A DNA stretch of 64,000 bases. Source: Bradyrhizobium sp. Ghvi (lineage in GTDB: Bacteria > Pseudomonadota > Alphaproteobacteria > Rhizobiales > Xanthobacteraceae). Positions 48,952 through 58,358 of this stretch are shown one piece after another. The notes below the pieces were generated by a model. That model had not been told where the DNA came from. It searched no databases and saw nothing but the letters and a program-made list of their open reading frames with translations. The number at the start of each line of letters is the position of its first letter. The stretch's first letter is position 1. The position numbers and the translations under genes are program-made. The DNA lies in NCBI RefSeq assembly GCF_900115265.1, contig NZ_FOVU01000008.1, positions 124,001-188,000 on the forward strand. Direction: 5' to 3'.

Positions 48952-50491
48952 GGGCCGCTCCGGCAGCGTCCGGCGTCGCCGCGTCGATGTTCAGCGCACT
49001 CGCGATGATGTTGGTCTCGGTGAGCTCGTCGCCTTCGAGCTCGCGCACGATCCGCCCGTCATACATGATCGCCACGCGGTCGCAGCAGCCGATGAGCTCG
49101 TCATAGTCGGTCGAGTAGAACAGGATGGCCGCGCCCTGGTCGGCGAGCTCGCGCATCAGCCGATAGAGCTCCTGCTTGGTGCCGACGTCGATGCCGCGCG
49201 TGGGATCGTTGAGCAGGATGATACGCGGATCGGTCATCAGCCATTTGGCGAGCACGACCTTCTGCTGGTTGCCGCCGGAGAGCGTGGACACCGCATCGCC
49301 CGGCGCGCCGATCTTGATCTGGAGCCGCGCGATGGCGCGCTTGATCGCCTCGTTCTCGCGGGCGCGGTCGACCAGAGGCCCCCTCGAGATCGCATCGAGC
49401 GAGGCGATCACCAGATTGTCCGCGATCGACATCGGCAGCATCAGGCCTTCGGTCTTGCGATCTTCCGGCACGAGCGCGATGCCGACCGACTTTGCCGCCG
49501 CCGGTGAACCCGGATGCACCTCACGGCCTTCGACCGTGACCTGCCCGGAGACGCCACGTAGCACGCCGAACAACGCCAGCAGCAGGGATTTCTGCCCCTG
49601 GCCATCGAGCCCGCCGAGGCCGACGATCTCGCCGGCGCCGACGCGCAGCGAGATGCGGTCGAGGCGCTTGTCCCAGCTCAGGTTCTCGATATCGAGCATC
49701 GGCTTTGGCGCTTCCCGCGCGGGCTTGGGCGGATACTGGGCGGCGATGTCACGCCCGATCATGAGCTGAACGATATCGGCGGTCGAGCGCCTGCCCTTGT
49801 CGAAGGTCTCGATATGGCGGCCGTTGCGAAACACGGAGGCGCGGTCGGCGAGCGCCTCGACCTCGTGCATCCGGTGCGAGATGTAGAGAATGGCAACGCC
49901 CTCGGCCTTGAGCCGCGCCAGCATCGCGTACACCTTCTCGACGTCGGCACTGGTGAGAGCCGATGTGGCTTCGTCGAGGATCAGGAGCTGCGGCTTCTTG
50001 CCGAGCGCCTTGGCGATCTCAACCACCTGCCGGCGCGACAGCGGCAGGTCGCGCACACGCATCAAGGGGTTGACGTCCTCGCAACCGATCTCGGCAAGGA
50101 GCTGCTCGGCGCGGCGGCGCTGTGCCCGCGCGTCGATGAGGCCGAAGCGACGCGGCGGTGAGGCGATCGAGATGTTGTCCGCGACCGAGAGGTCGGGCAT
50201 CAGCGACAGCTCCTGGAAGATGCAGACGACGCCGGCTGCATTGGCCGCCGACGGCGTCGCGAAGCTCACCTCGGATCCGCCGAGCCGCATGGTGCCGCTA
50301 TCGGGCTGGACGACGCCGGCGATGATCTTGATCAGGGTCGACTTGCCGGCGCCGTTCTCGCCGAGCACCGCGTGGATCTTGCCGCGCTCGCAGGCGAAGT
50401 CGACGCCTTCGAGCGCGCGGACGCCGGCATAGCGCTTGGAGATTCCGGATAGCGTGAGGAAGGCGGACTGGGTCAGGGCGGCATCCGTCAT
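48944..50491 (-). CDS. Sugar ABC transporter ATP-binding protein (RbsA/MglA type)
   Basis: 515 aa with two ABC domains, as usual for this class. Domain 1: GENGAGKST and LLILDEATSAL, signature LPLSRRQVVE (weak). Domain 2: GGLDGQGQKS in place of Walker A (degenerate, normal for RbsA-type) and STLSGGNQQKVVLAKWL with LNDPTRGIDVG. Start ATG at 50491. It overlaps the permease gene downstream. Confidence 0.92.
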   Translation of the reverse strand: MTDAALTQSAFLTLSGISKRYAGVRALEGVDFACERGKIHAVLGENGAGKSTLIKIIAGVVQPDSGTMRLGGSEVSFATPSAANAAGVVCIFQELSLMPDLSVADNISIASPPRRFGLIDARAQRRRAEQLLAEIGCEDVNPLMRVRDLPLSRRQVVEIAKALGKKPQLLILDEATSALTSADVEKVYAMLARLKAEGVAILYISHRMHEVEALADRASVFRNGRHIETFDKGRRSTADIVQLMIGRDIAAQYPPKPAREAPKPMLDIENLSWDKRLDRISLRVGAGEIVGLGGLDGQGQKSLLLALFGVLRGVSGQVTVEGREVHPGSPAAAKSVGIALVPEDRKTEGLMLPMSIADNLVIASLDAISRGPLVDRARENEAIKRAIARLQIKIGAPGDAVSTLSGGNQQKVVLAKWLMTDPRIILLNDPTRGIDVGTKQELYRLMRELADQGAAILFYSTDYDELIGCCDRVAIMYDGRIVRELEGDELTETNIIASALNIDAATPDAAGAAHA

Positions 50492-50546
50492 GGCGGGACT
50501 CACGCAGCGGCGGCCCGGCAAAGGCCGGGCCGCAATCGTAACATCC

Positions 50547-51677
50547 TCACTGCGTATTCTTTTCGCTCTGCGACATGATTTCCGGCGCCGTGAAGTTGAC
50601 GCCGCAGGGCGTGAACTGGTTCGGCGCGAAGAAGTTCGCATTAAGCTCCGGCCAGTAGTTCACACCAGGCTTCAGGTCCTTGTAGGTCGCAACCGGGATC
50701 GGGATCGAGATGAGCTGAGGCATGATATTGCCTTGCAGCGCGGAGATCGCCGCCTTGGTGGCAATGGCGACCAGCGCCGGAGACTGGCCGTAGGACATGC
50801 CCTTGAGCCCGTCCTTGGCGTGATCGGCGATCTGCTTGCGGTACTCGTTCTCGCCTTCGCCCGACATCGGCACGAAGGGGTGCTTCGCCGCCATCAAAGC
50901 CTGGACCGTGCCATCGGAGCCACCTTGCGTGAAGATGCCGTCGAAATGACCGTGCACCGCGAGCGCGTCCGCCGTCACCTTCTGCGAGGTGCCGGTGTCC
51001 CAATTGCCGACCACTTCAGTGATCTTGAAGCTGTTGCCGGGTGCTTCCATCACCTCGCGGAAGCCGAGATGACGGTCACGGTCGACCGAGTTGCCCGGCA
51101 GGCCGCGGACCTCGAGGATGTCGCCGCTCTTCTTGCCGCCTTCATCGATGAGCCACTTCGCCGACATGCGGCCCATCTCCTTCTGGTCCTCGTTGACCAT
51201 CATCACCTTGTCGGTGTCGAGGACGTTGTCGAAGGGGACGACGACCACATTGTTCTTGTCGGCGAGGCGGATGATGCGATCGAAGCCGTCAGGCGCCACT
51301 GCGATGGTGACGATGGCGTCAAAGCCTTGATTGATGAAGTCCTCCATCGCCCCGAGTTGCGCTGCAACATCGGTGCCGGTCGAGACGACCTTGAACTCCT
51401 TGATATTCTCCTTGATGCCCGGCTGCGTGGCGAAGGCCTTTGCGGTCTTCACCATCTGGATGCGCCAGGTATTGCCGACGAAGCCGTTGACGAGCGCGAT
51501 CTTGTAGGGGCCGGGCTTCTTGGGCCACTGGAAGAACTTGGTTTGCGACGACCATGGCTTGAAGCAAGCGGGATCGGCGCCCGGGCCGGACACGACCTTC
51601 GGCCCTGCCAAGGCACCGACCGGAGACAGCAGCAGGCCGACGCAAACCAGCCCCGCAAAACGAAGCGTCCACTCCAT
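50547..51677 (-). CDS. Sugar-type ABC transporter substrate-binding protein
   Basis: 376 aa from an ATG with GGGAGAAG upstream. Signal peptide FAGLVCVGLLLSPVGALAG. The mature protein has the Peripla_BP_4 fold: YKIALVNGFVGNTWRIQMVK, GFDAIVTIAVAPDGFDRII, VPFDNVLDTDKVMMVNEDQK and FTQGGSDGTVQALM. A Cys pair (ACFKPW near the start, PCGVNF near the end) may close the ends. First gene of the operon. The ligand is likely a sugar or polyol. Confidence 0.9.
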   Translation of the reverse strand: MEWTLRFAGLVCVGLLLSPVGALAGPKVVSGPGADPACFKPWSSQTKFFQWPKKPGPYKIALVNGFVGNTWRIQMVKTAKAFATQPGIKENIKEFKVVSTGTDVAAQLGAMEDFINQGFDAIVTIAVAPDGFDRIIRLADKNNVVVVPFDNVLDTDKVMMVNEDQKEMGRMSAKWLIDEGGKKSGDILEVRGLPGNSVDRDRHLGFREVMEAPGNSFKITEVVGNWDTGTSQKVTADALAVHGHFDGIFTQGGSDGTVQALMAAKHPFVPMSGEGENEYRKQIADHAKDGLKGMSYGQSPALVAIATKAAISALQGNIMPQLISIPIPVATYKDLKPGVNYWPELNANFFAPNQFTPCGVNFTAPEIMSQSEKNTQ

Positions 51678-51985
51678 ATCTCTTCTCCCTGAGCTCTTGT
51701 GTTCCACCCTTAACGTGGCGCGAAGGCCAAGCCGGGAATTGAGCTTCCCGTGCAATTTGCCCGGCTAGGATGGCACGCGGCCTCGGATGCGCACAAGCCG
51801 AATGCCGGATGCCTGATCGGCGCAGCGCAAAAAGAATGATACTCAGGGAAAAATGCCGACGCGATCCTGGTCGCGCTGGATGTCCGAATGGTGGTGCGGC
51901 GCATGTTGACTTTCGGGCACGCTCTCCAAATACTCGCGGAAAAATAAAGACCAGTCGCATACGACTGACCGGAGGGAGGGATAGG
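51678..51985. other. Divergent intergenic region between two binding-protein genes
   Basis: About 308 bp holding promoters for the minus-strand sugar transporter operon and the plus-strand binding-protein gene. No operator dyad or clear -35/-10 pair stood out by eye. Confidence 0.4.
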
Positions 51986-53296
51986 ATGCCGACTTCACGC
52001 AGGCAGCTGCTGAAGGGTACGGCGGCTGCCGCCGCCACTCTCAGCCTCGATTGGACCCGGGCCCAGGCGCAAGCCGAGAATTTGCGCATCGGGCTGATCT
52101 ACGATCTCACCGGACCATTCGCCGCGGGCGGCTCGGTCGCCTCCTCGGTCGGCGCGCAGATCGCCATCGATCTCGTCAATGAGAAGGGCGGCATCGGCGG
52201 CAAGACCAGGATCGTGCCCGTCTCCGCGGACTCCCAGAGCAAGGCCGACGTTGCCATCAACGAGGCCGAGCGGCTGATCAACCAGGAAAAGATCGACATC
52301 ATCAACGGCGTCTATTCGAGCGCGCATGCGGTGCCGATGGCAGCCAAGGTCGAGCAGCAGAAGAAGATCCTCTGGATCACCACGGCGGTCTCGACCGCCG
52401 TGTTCAAGGACAAGAACCTGCAATATGTGTTTCGCGCGCAGATCCACTCCGACCAGTACGGCCAGGCGTTCGCCGGCTTTCTCGCCGAGCACGCCAAGGC
52501 CAAGCTCGGCACGGAGCCCAAGGACGTCAAGGTCGCGCTGATCCACGAGGACGGGCCCTATGGCGTCGGCGTGGCCGCGGCCGACGAGGCCTATGCCAAG
52601 GAGGCCGGCATCCAGGTCGTGCTGAAGGAGGGCTATTCGGCCTCGGCGCCCGATCTCTCGGTGCTCGTGACCAAGCTCAAGCGAGCCAAGGTCGACGTGA
52701 TCTCGCACGCGGGCTACAACCCCGACATCACGCTGTTCCTGCGCCAGGCGCGCGAGAGCGGCCTGCGGTTCAAGATGCTGTTCGGCGCAGGCGCCGGCTA
52801 CAGCCAGCTCGACAAGCTGCGCGCGACTTTCGGCGCCGACATCGACAATTTCTGCAACATCGATCCGGTGCCGGCACAACTGCTCGATCCGTCGAAGCTC
52901 GCGCCGGGGATGGGCGATCTGATCAACGCGATGGTCACGCGCTACAAGGCCAAGACCGGCGCCACCGACGTACCCCCACATTGCTCGATGGGCTTCAACC
53001 AGACCTGGGTGCTGCTCAACAACGTGCTGCCGGTGGCCAAGGAGAAGTACGGCAGCTTCGAGCCGGACGCCATCCGCAAGGCCGCTCTCGACGTCGACAT
53101 TCCCGCGGGCGGCACCATTCAAGGCTACGGCGTGAAGTTCTTCCCGCCGGGCACGCCGCTGTCCGGTCAGAACGAGCGCTCGACACCGGTGGTGATGCAG
53201 AACGCCGGCGAGCACATCTCCGTGGTGTGGCCGACCAACATCCGCACGCAGGATCCGGTGTTTCCGCTGCCGAAGGGATCGACCTACGGGGCCTAG
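51986..53296 (+). CDS. Liv-type ABC substrate-binding protein, orphan
   Basis: 436 aa; GGAGGGAGG precedes the ATG. A twin-arginine-like start (SRRQLLKGTAAAAATLSLDW) suggests Tat export of a folded protein. Mature domain: LRIGLIYDLTGPFAAGGSVA, VNEKGGIGGKTRIVPVSADS and KRAKVDVISHAGYNPDITLF. It has no adjacent permease or ATPase of the Liv class, and a palindromic repeat follows. It presumably uses membrane parts encoded elsewhere. Confidence 0.88.
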   Translation: MPTSRRQLLKGTAAAAATLSLDWTRAQAQAENLRIGLIYDLTGPFAAGGSVASSVGAQIAIDLVNEKGGIGGKTRIVPVSADSQSKADVAINEAERLINQEKIDIINGVYSSAHAVPMAAKVEQQKKILWITTAVSTAVFKDKNLQYVFRAQIHSDQYGQAFAGFLAEHAKAKLGTEPKDVKVALIHEDGPYGVGVAAADEAYAKEAGIQVVLKEGYSASAPDLSVLVTKLKRAKVDVISHAGYNPDITLFLRQARESGLRFKMLFGAGAGYSQLDKLRATFGADIDNFCNIDPVPAQLLDPSKLAPGMGDLINAMVTRYKAKTGATDVPPHCSMGFNQTWVLLNNVLPVAKEKYGSFEPDAIRKAALDVDIPAGGTIQGYGVKFFPPGTPLSGQNERSTPVVMQNAGEHISVVWPTNIRTQDPVFPLPKGSTYGA

Positions 53297-53320
53297 CTGT
53301 TGCTGGCCGCGACGACGGTG

Positions 53321-53467
53321 CACCCTCTCCCCTTGTGGGAGAGGGTGGTTTCGCGGAGCGAAGCCGGGTGAGGGGTTCTATCCGCGAATCCAACTCTCAG
53401 CGAGCTTGCGGAGCGAACCCCTCATCCGGCGCTTCGCGCCACCTTCTCCCACAAGGGGAGAAGGGTT
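53321..53467. repeat. Intergenic palindromic repeat, family B, copy 1
   Basis: About 147 bp. The ends CTCCCCTTGTGGGAGA and TCTCCCACAAGGGGAG are perfect 16-bp inverted repeats, with inner arms GGGTGAGGGG and CCCCTCATCC. A second copy lies at 59893-60047. It sits just after a stop codon and can fold into a long hairpin, so it may end transcription. Confidence 0.8.
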
Positions 53468-53518
53468 AGCAGCGTGCCGGCGGCTAATCTAGCTGTTCCG
53501 CCGCGGTGACGATCTCGC

Positions 53519-54688
53519 CTACAGCACCACCCTCCGCCCCTCCTCCGCCGCCCAATATCCCGCGTAGTTTACCTTGATCGTCTCGTAGGCGAGTGCGAGG
53601 TCCGATAATGGTTGCCGTCCGCTGGCGGCGCATTCCATGAAGTCCTGGATCTCCTGGAGATAGCCGCGCGTCCATTCCTCCTCGAGGCAGACATATTGCC
53701 ATCCGGTTTTGCGGTCGACCTTCTCGGTGATGTAGACCGAGGCGAGCTTTTCCTCGGAGGTTTGGTAGCTCATCAGATGATTGTTCCGGGTGATATTGGC
53801 GAACAGCGAGCCGCCGCTCGTATAGGTCTCGATCAGATTGCGCACGCCGCCCATGATCATGTCGCCGGAGAACACGGTGGCTTTGGTGCCGTCGGAGAAG
53901 GTCGCAGTCAGCGTGCCCCAATCCTCGACATCATCAGGCTTGGCCTTGATATAGGTGCGCTCCTCCGGCTTGAGACTGGCGGTGACGTTGCCGACATCGC
54001 CGGTGACGCTGGCGACGTGGATTTGCTCCCCTCGCGCGCGCGCCTCGACCTGCTTGAGATAGAGCACGGCCGAGAGCGGATGGCAGCCCATCCGGATCAG
54101 TGAACCACCACCGGTCATCGCCCATTGCGCGGCATGGGGCGCATGCGAGCCGGAATGGCTCTCCTCGCCCTTCATGAACAGGATCTTGTCTTTCGTTGCC
54201 TTGAGGATCTCCGCGGTCTTGGTCACCGCGGGCGCGTAGATCCAGTCCTCGGCATACATGAAGAGTTTGCCGGTGCGCTCGATTGCGGCGCGGGTGGCGT
54301 CCATCTCTTCGAGCAGGCGTTCGTACATCAGCGCCTTCGGCACGTGCTTGCCGATCGGCTGCCTGTCGCCGTCACGGCCGAAATAGCCGGCAAAGGGCTT
54401 TTCACAGATGACGTGCTTGCCGGCCTGCATGGCTGCGACGATCATCTCGGCATGAAGATTGGGCGGGGTGCAGATGTCGACGACATCCAGCCCGCCGTCG
54501 GCGATCAGTTCAGCGAAGCTGCGATAGACGCGCGGGATACCATGGCGGGCGGCGAACTCGACCACACGGTCGCCGCGCGCGGCAACGGCCGCGACCTCGA
54601 CGTCCACGCCGTAGACGCGCCGGAACGCATACATATGCAGCTCCGACACGAAGCCGCAGCCGACGAGTCCGACCCTGATCCTGGCCAT
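53519..54688 (-). CDS. Gfo/Idh/MocA-family oxidoreductase
   Basis: 389 aa. The NAD(P) motif is GLVGCGFVSELHM (residues 7-19), followed by CTPPNLHAEMI and the conserved CEKPFAG with catalytic Lys. MTGGGSLIRMGCHPLSAVLY holds the usual substrate-site His. Such enzymes oxidise or epimerise sugars and cyclitols. There is no operon partner on the minus strand except the following gene's distant start. Confidence 0.88.
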   Translation of the reverse strand: MARIRVGLVGCGFVSELHMYAFRRVYGVDVEVAAVAARGDRVVEFAARHGIPRVYRSFAELIADGGLDVVDICTPPNLHAEMIVAAMQAGKHVICEKPFAGYFGRDGDRQPIGKHVPKALMYERLLEEMDATRAAIERTGKLFMYAEDWIYAPAVTKTAEILKATKDKILFMKGEESHSGSHAPHAAQWAMTGGGSLIRMGCHPLSAVLYLKQVEARARGEQIHVASVTGDVGNVTASLKPEERTYIKAKPDDVEDWGTLTATFSDGTKATVFSGDMIMGGVRNLIETYTSGGSLFANITRNNHLMSYQTSEEKLASVYITEKVDRKTGWQYVCLEEEWTRGYLQEIQDFMECAASGRQPLSDLALAYETIKVNYAGYWAAEEGRRVVL

Positions 54689-54731
54689 GGCGCCCCCTTG
54701 CTTGCAGCGGCACTATAGCGCGAGGAGAGAG

Positions 54732-55046
54732 CTATTCCACCGAGACCCGCACCACGCCGGCACTCATCATGCCGAGCGCACGGGCGGCGGGCACGGAGAG
54801 ATCGACGATTCGGCCACGGATGAACGGACCGCGATCGTTGACGCGGCATTGGATCGAGCGTCCGCCGTAGGACACTTTGAGAACACTGCCGAACGGTCGC
54901 GTCCGGTGGGCGCACGTCATCTCGCCGCCTTTGCCGGCTTTCCCGTAACCGTAATATGAAGCAAGTCCGCTTTCCGCGTGGGCGACAGAAAATGCAGCAA
55001 GCGAGAATGTGGTCAAACAAAATAACAACGTCGGCTGTGCTTGCAC
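54732..55046 (-). CDS. rlpA: RlpA-family septal ring lytic transglycosylase-like protein
   Basis: 104 aa from a GTG with GGGGAG 7 bp upstream (frame open to 55127). Signal peptide QPTLLFCLTTFSLAAFSVAH. The double-psi beta-barrel motif is complete: GLASYYG, THRTRPFGS-like CAHRTRPFGSVLKV, and CRVNDRGPFIRGRIVDLSVP with catalytic Asp. It lacks a SPOR domain, so it is the short form. Cuts peptidoglycan denuded of stem peptides in characterised members. Confidence 0.87.
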   Translation of the reverse strand: MQAQPTLLFCLTTFSLAAFSVAHAESGLASYYGYGKAGKGGEMTCAHRTRPFGSVLKVSYGGRSIQCRVNDRGPFIRGRIVDLSVPAARALGMMSAGVVRVSVE

Positions 55047-55149
55047 GGTACCGCTCCCCGGTTGGCCCTGCCGGCGCAGCAACGTTCCCCGGTTCCGCTT
55101 GGTTCCGGGAATCCCGCCGAGTCGCACCCGGCGGGTCCATCACACATTG

Positions 55150-55995
55150 TTACTGTTTGTGAAAAACCGGCGTGCGCACCTCGATGCTCTCGCGCGGGGC
55201 GGCATCCGGCGGCGTGGTCGGATCAACAAAAGCGGTGTGTGGCCCGAAACGGGTCCGGCCGTCCGTGGCTGAGTCGTAGCATTTGAGCAGCAGCGCCTCA
55301 TCCGGTGTCATTTCGGGGAAATAGAACCAGCGATGAGCAGGATTGTATTTCACCGAATAGGTCTCGCCGCGACGATTGGGATAGATCAGGTCTGATGCGA
55401 CGAGATCCTCCGGCGCGACAGTCGTGCCGTCGGCCATCGCAAGTGGCGAATCCCGCAAGGGACCGCGGATCGGCCGCCAGAGATTGATGACCTGCACGCG
55501 GCCCTTGAGCAGTTCATCGGCCTCGTCAGGCAGATGCTCGCGTACGCGGTTAGCGCCGGAGACCGCGGTCTGGTCGACATGCACACGCGTCGCCGGCTGG
55601 CGCGGTCCGACACCGCGAATGTCGGCGGCACCCTCGACGCGCTTGCGTACGGTGTGGTCGAAGATGACAACGCGATCGGCCTTCAGCGTCGCCCGCAGGA
55701 AGGCTTCGACGGCGGGATAGTAAAGGCTGCGGATTTCCTCGTCGCTGTAAAAATCCTTCACCCTGTTGGGATGGCGTACCAGCGCAAAGCCTTCGCGATC
55801 GAGCGAGAAATTTTCCGCGACCAGCCGCGCATCGAAGATCGGCACCAGATGCGGCTCCGGGAGCGAGGTGGTCTTGGCCTCACCCGGCGGCGGATCGAAA
55901 GCGTAGGTGCGTGGTTTGCCTGAAACAGGCGCGAGGTAGTTGAGTTCAGCGGTGACGAAAGGAAGCGATTCGATTCTTGTTTGTTGCAGGCCCAT
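55150..55995 (-). CDS. CmcJ/NvfI-like oxidoreductase family protein
   Basis: 281 aa. VIFDHTVRKRVEG, PATRVHVDQTAVSGANRVRE and YNPAHRWFYFPEMTPDEALL are hallmarks of the CmcJ/AsaB/NvfI family. Fungal NvfI is an Fe(II)/2-oxoglutarate-type oxygenase, and the HVDQT...HRWFYF layout could supply metal ligands. Often mislabelled methyltransferase. It stands alone here; the role is unknown. Confidence 0.78.
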   Translation of the reverse strand: MGLQQTRIESLPFVTAELNYLAPVSGKPRTYAFDPPPGEAKTTSLPEPHLVPIFDARLVAENFSLDREGFALVRHPNRVKDFYSDEEIRSLYYPAVEAFLRATLKADRVVIFDHTVRKRVEGAADIRGVGPRQPATRVHVDQTAVSGANRVREHLPDEADELLKGRVQVINLWRPIRGPLRDSPLAMADGTTVAPEDLVASDLIYPNRRGETYSVKYNPAHRWFYFPEMTPDEALLLKCYDSATDGRTRFGPHTAFVDPTTPPDAAPRESIEVRTPVFHKQ

Positions 55996-56328
55996 GGCCG
56001 GTCTCCCGATGTGCTCGTCGGGATGATCTTTGAGGGAGCAGGACGCGGCGCAAGTGAGCAGTGCAAAATAGCAAGGGGACTGTCGTTCTCAGCGGGAAAT
56101 GCAGAACGAAACTGTCGACGAAGCTGATTGGGTTGGAATAGGCGCCGTGCACTTCACGGACGCTTGAGAGCCATGTGAGCCTCTTGCCGCGGATGCCGTG
56201 CATCACCGTAAGCGCGTCGAGGCGTTTCGACGCGCCATGGCGGTGCGCTGCCCGAGCCCATTTACGAAAGCCGTATGCGTGGCTGCTTCACGCGGACGAG
56301 CGATCGACGACCTCGTCCGCCTTCGCGG
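55996..56328. other. Gene-free stretch
   Basis: About 330 bp without a supported gene. It must contain the promoter of the minus-strand gene ending at 55150; the rest is downstream of the Gly/Tyr-rich gene. Nothing else was seen. Confidence 0.4.
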
Positions 56329-56736
56329 TCACCAATAGCGGCGATAGTAGTGACGGTAGTACGGCCTGTAATAGCCGTAGCGATAGCCGTAATAGGGACG
56401 ATAGGGCCGGTAGTAGGGCCCGTAGCCGTAACCGTAATAGGCCGGCGCATAGCCATAGCCGTAACCCGGATAACCGTAGCCGTAATACGGTCCCCCGCCA
56501 TAATAACCGTACGGTGCTCCAGCGATGGCGCTGCCGATGAGGGCGCCGGCCGCGAAGCCGCCCAGTCCCCATCCCCAGCCGCCGCCGCGCCAATGCACCT
56601 GGGTGACGTCATCGCCGGCCGCGGCCTTCATGGTCGCGACATGGGTCGGCATCGGCGCCGCGGCCGCCTGCCCGACTTGGCCGGCCATGACCCCGACCGT
56701 CAGCGAGCAGGCAATTGCCATTTTCCAGATACTCAT
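56329..56736 (-). CDS. Gly/Tyr-rich secreted protein
   Basis: 135 aa with GGGAGTAAG before the ATG. Signal peptide KMAIACSLTVGVMAGQVGQA. After a Gly-rich hydrophobic segment (GWGLGGFAAGALIGSAIAGA) the C-terminal 65 residues are low complexity, built of repeated YGYGY/PYYG/YRPYY units. Such proteins occur in rhizobial envelopes; the role is unknown. Aromatic-rich repeats may make it sticky or self-associating. Confidence 0.7.
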   Translation of the reverse strand: MSIWKMAIACSLTVGVMAGQVGQAAAAPMPTHVATMKAAAGDDVTQVHWRGGGWGWGLGGFAAGALIGSAIAGAPYGYYGGGPYYGYGYPGYGYGYAPAYYGYGYGPYYRPYRPYYGYRYGYYRPYYRHYYRRYW

Positions 56737-57095
56737 CGTCTTACTCCCTGTCTGACGTTTCGTTTGGAAGAGCATCGCAAGCGCATGATCGGGCATCCTT
56801 GCGCCAAGTCAAAGGCCGGAATTAGCGTGCAATGCACAAGACGTCGTGCATGCCTCATTTGTGATCAGCCGATGACGTCTCGTCCACACCGATGTGACGT
56901 CAGGACATGGGTACGGGAGGCCCGCGCGCCGGGGCAAAACGTTAAGCTTCCCATCCGTTCGCAACCAACAAGCATCTTCCCGATTTACTATTCGTACCGT
57001 TACTATCGGTTCCAATGACGCGCGGCCGGAAGGCACTTCGCGAGGGCCTTGGTTTACGCCAGAATTTGGCTTGCGCCAGACAAGGGGAGGATGAC
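56737..57095. other. Intergenic region upstream of glgC
   Basis: About 360 bp between divergent genes, with the glgC Shine-Dalgarno (GGGGAGG) at its right end. No convincing operator or small gene was identified. Confidence 0.4.
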
Positions 57096-58358
57096 ATGAG
57101 TGCCGCCGGAACTGAGCCGCTTGCCCGCCAGGCTTTGGCGTTTGTCCTGGCCGGCGGTCGCGGCAGCCGGCTGCTGGAGCTGACCGACCGGCGCGCCAAG
57201 CCCGCGGTCTATTTCGGCGGCAAATCCCGCATCATCGATTTCGCGCTGTCCAACGCGGTGAACTCCGGCATCCGCCGCATCGCGGTCGCCACCCAGTACA
57301 AGGCGCACAGCCTGATCCGGCATCTGCAGATGGGCTGGAACTTCTTCCGCCCCGAACGCAACGAGAGCTTCGACATCCTGCCTGCAAGCCAGCGCGTCTC
57401 GGAGAACATGTGGTACGTCGGCACGGCGGATGCGATCTACCAGAACATCGACATCATCGAGTCGCACGCCTGCCGCTTCATCGTCGTGCTCGCCGGCGAT
57501 CACATCTACAAGATGGACTACGAGGTGATGCTGCGGCAGCACGTGGATAGCGGCGCCGACGTCACGGTCGGCTGTCTCGAAATGCCGCGCGCGGAATCTT
57601 CGGGCTTCGGCATCATGCATGTCGACGAGAATGGCTGGATCCAGCAATTCCTCGAGAAGCCCAAGGATCCGCCGCCTATGCCGGGCAAGCCCGATGTCTC
57701 GCTCGCCAGCATGGGCATCTATGTGTTCAACGCGAAATTCCTGTTCGACGAGCTCAAGCGCGACGCCGAGGATCCGAACTCCAGCCACGATTTCGGCAAG
57801 GACATCATCCCCTACATCGTCAAGAACGGGCGCGCCATCGCGCATCAGTTCTCGACTTCCTGCGTCCGCTCCGGCAGCGACCCTCGCGCCTACTGGCGCG
57901 ATGCCGGCACGGTTGATGCCTATTGGGCCGCCAACATCGATCTCACCGACGTGGTGCCGGAGCTCGATCTGTTCGACCGCGCCTGGCCGATCTGGTCCTA
58001 TGCGGAGATCACGCCGCCCGCCAAGTTCGTCCACGACGAGGAGAGCAGGCGCGGCCAGGCCGTGAGCTCGCTGGTCTCGGGCGGCTGCATCATCTCCGGC
58101 GCGTCGCTGCGCCGCTCGCTGCTGTTCACCGGTGTGCGCATCAACTCCTATGCCAATGTCGAAAATGCGGTGATCATGCCTTACGTCAATGTCGGACGCG
58201 GCGCTCGCTTAAAGAACGTCGTGATCGATCGTGGCGTCGAGATCCCCGAAGGGCTCGTGGTCGGCGAGGATCCCGAGCTCGACGCCAAGCGCTTCCGCAC
58301 CACCGAGCAGGGTATCTCGCTGATCACCCAGCCGATGCTCGACAGGCTCAATACATGA
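57096..58358 (+). CDS. glgC: Glucose-1-phosphate adenylyltransferase
   Basis: 420 aa from the ATG with GGGGAGG upstream. It makes ADP-glucose for glycogen synthesis. AFVLAGGRGSRLLELTDRRA and KPAVYFGGKSRIIDFALSN carry the nucleotide and activator sites, with YYVGTADA-like WYVGTADAIYQN and the Lys in FLEKPKDPP. The C-terminal beta-helix is complete. The ATGA overlap with glgA couples the two steps. Confidence 0.95.
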   Translation: MSAAGTEPLARQALAFVLAGGRGSRLLELTDRRAKPAVYFGGKSRIIDFALSNAVNSGIRRIAVATQYKAHSLIRHLQMGWNFFRPERNESFDILPASQRVSENMWYVGTADAIYQNIDIIESHACRFIVVLAGDHIYKMDYEVMLRQHVDSGADVTVGCLEMPRAESSGFGIMHVDENGWIQQFLEKPKDPPPMPGKPDVSLASMGIYVFNAKFLFDELKRDAEDPNSSHDFGKDIIPYIVKNGRAIAHQFSTSCVRSGSDPRAYWRDAGTVDAYWAANIDLTDVVPELDLFDRAWPIWSYAEITPPAKFVHDEESRRGQAVSSLVSGGCIISGASLRRSLLFTGVRINSYANVENAVIMPYVNVGRGARLKNVVIDRGVEIPEGLVVGEDPELDAKRFRTTEQGISLITQPMLDRLNT

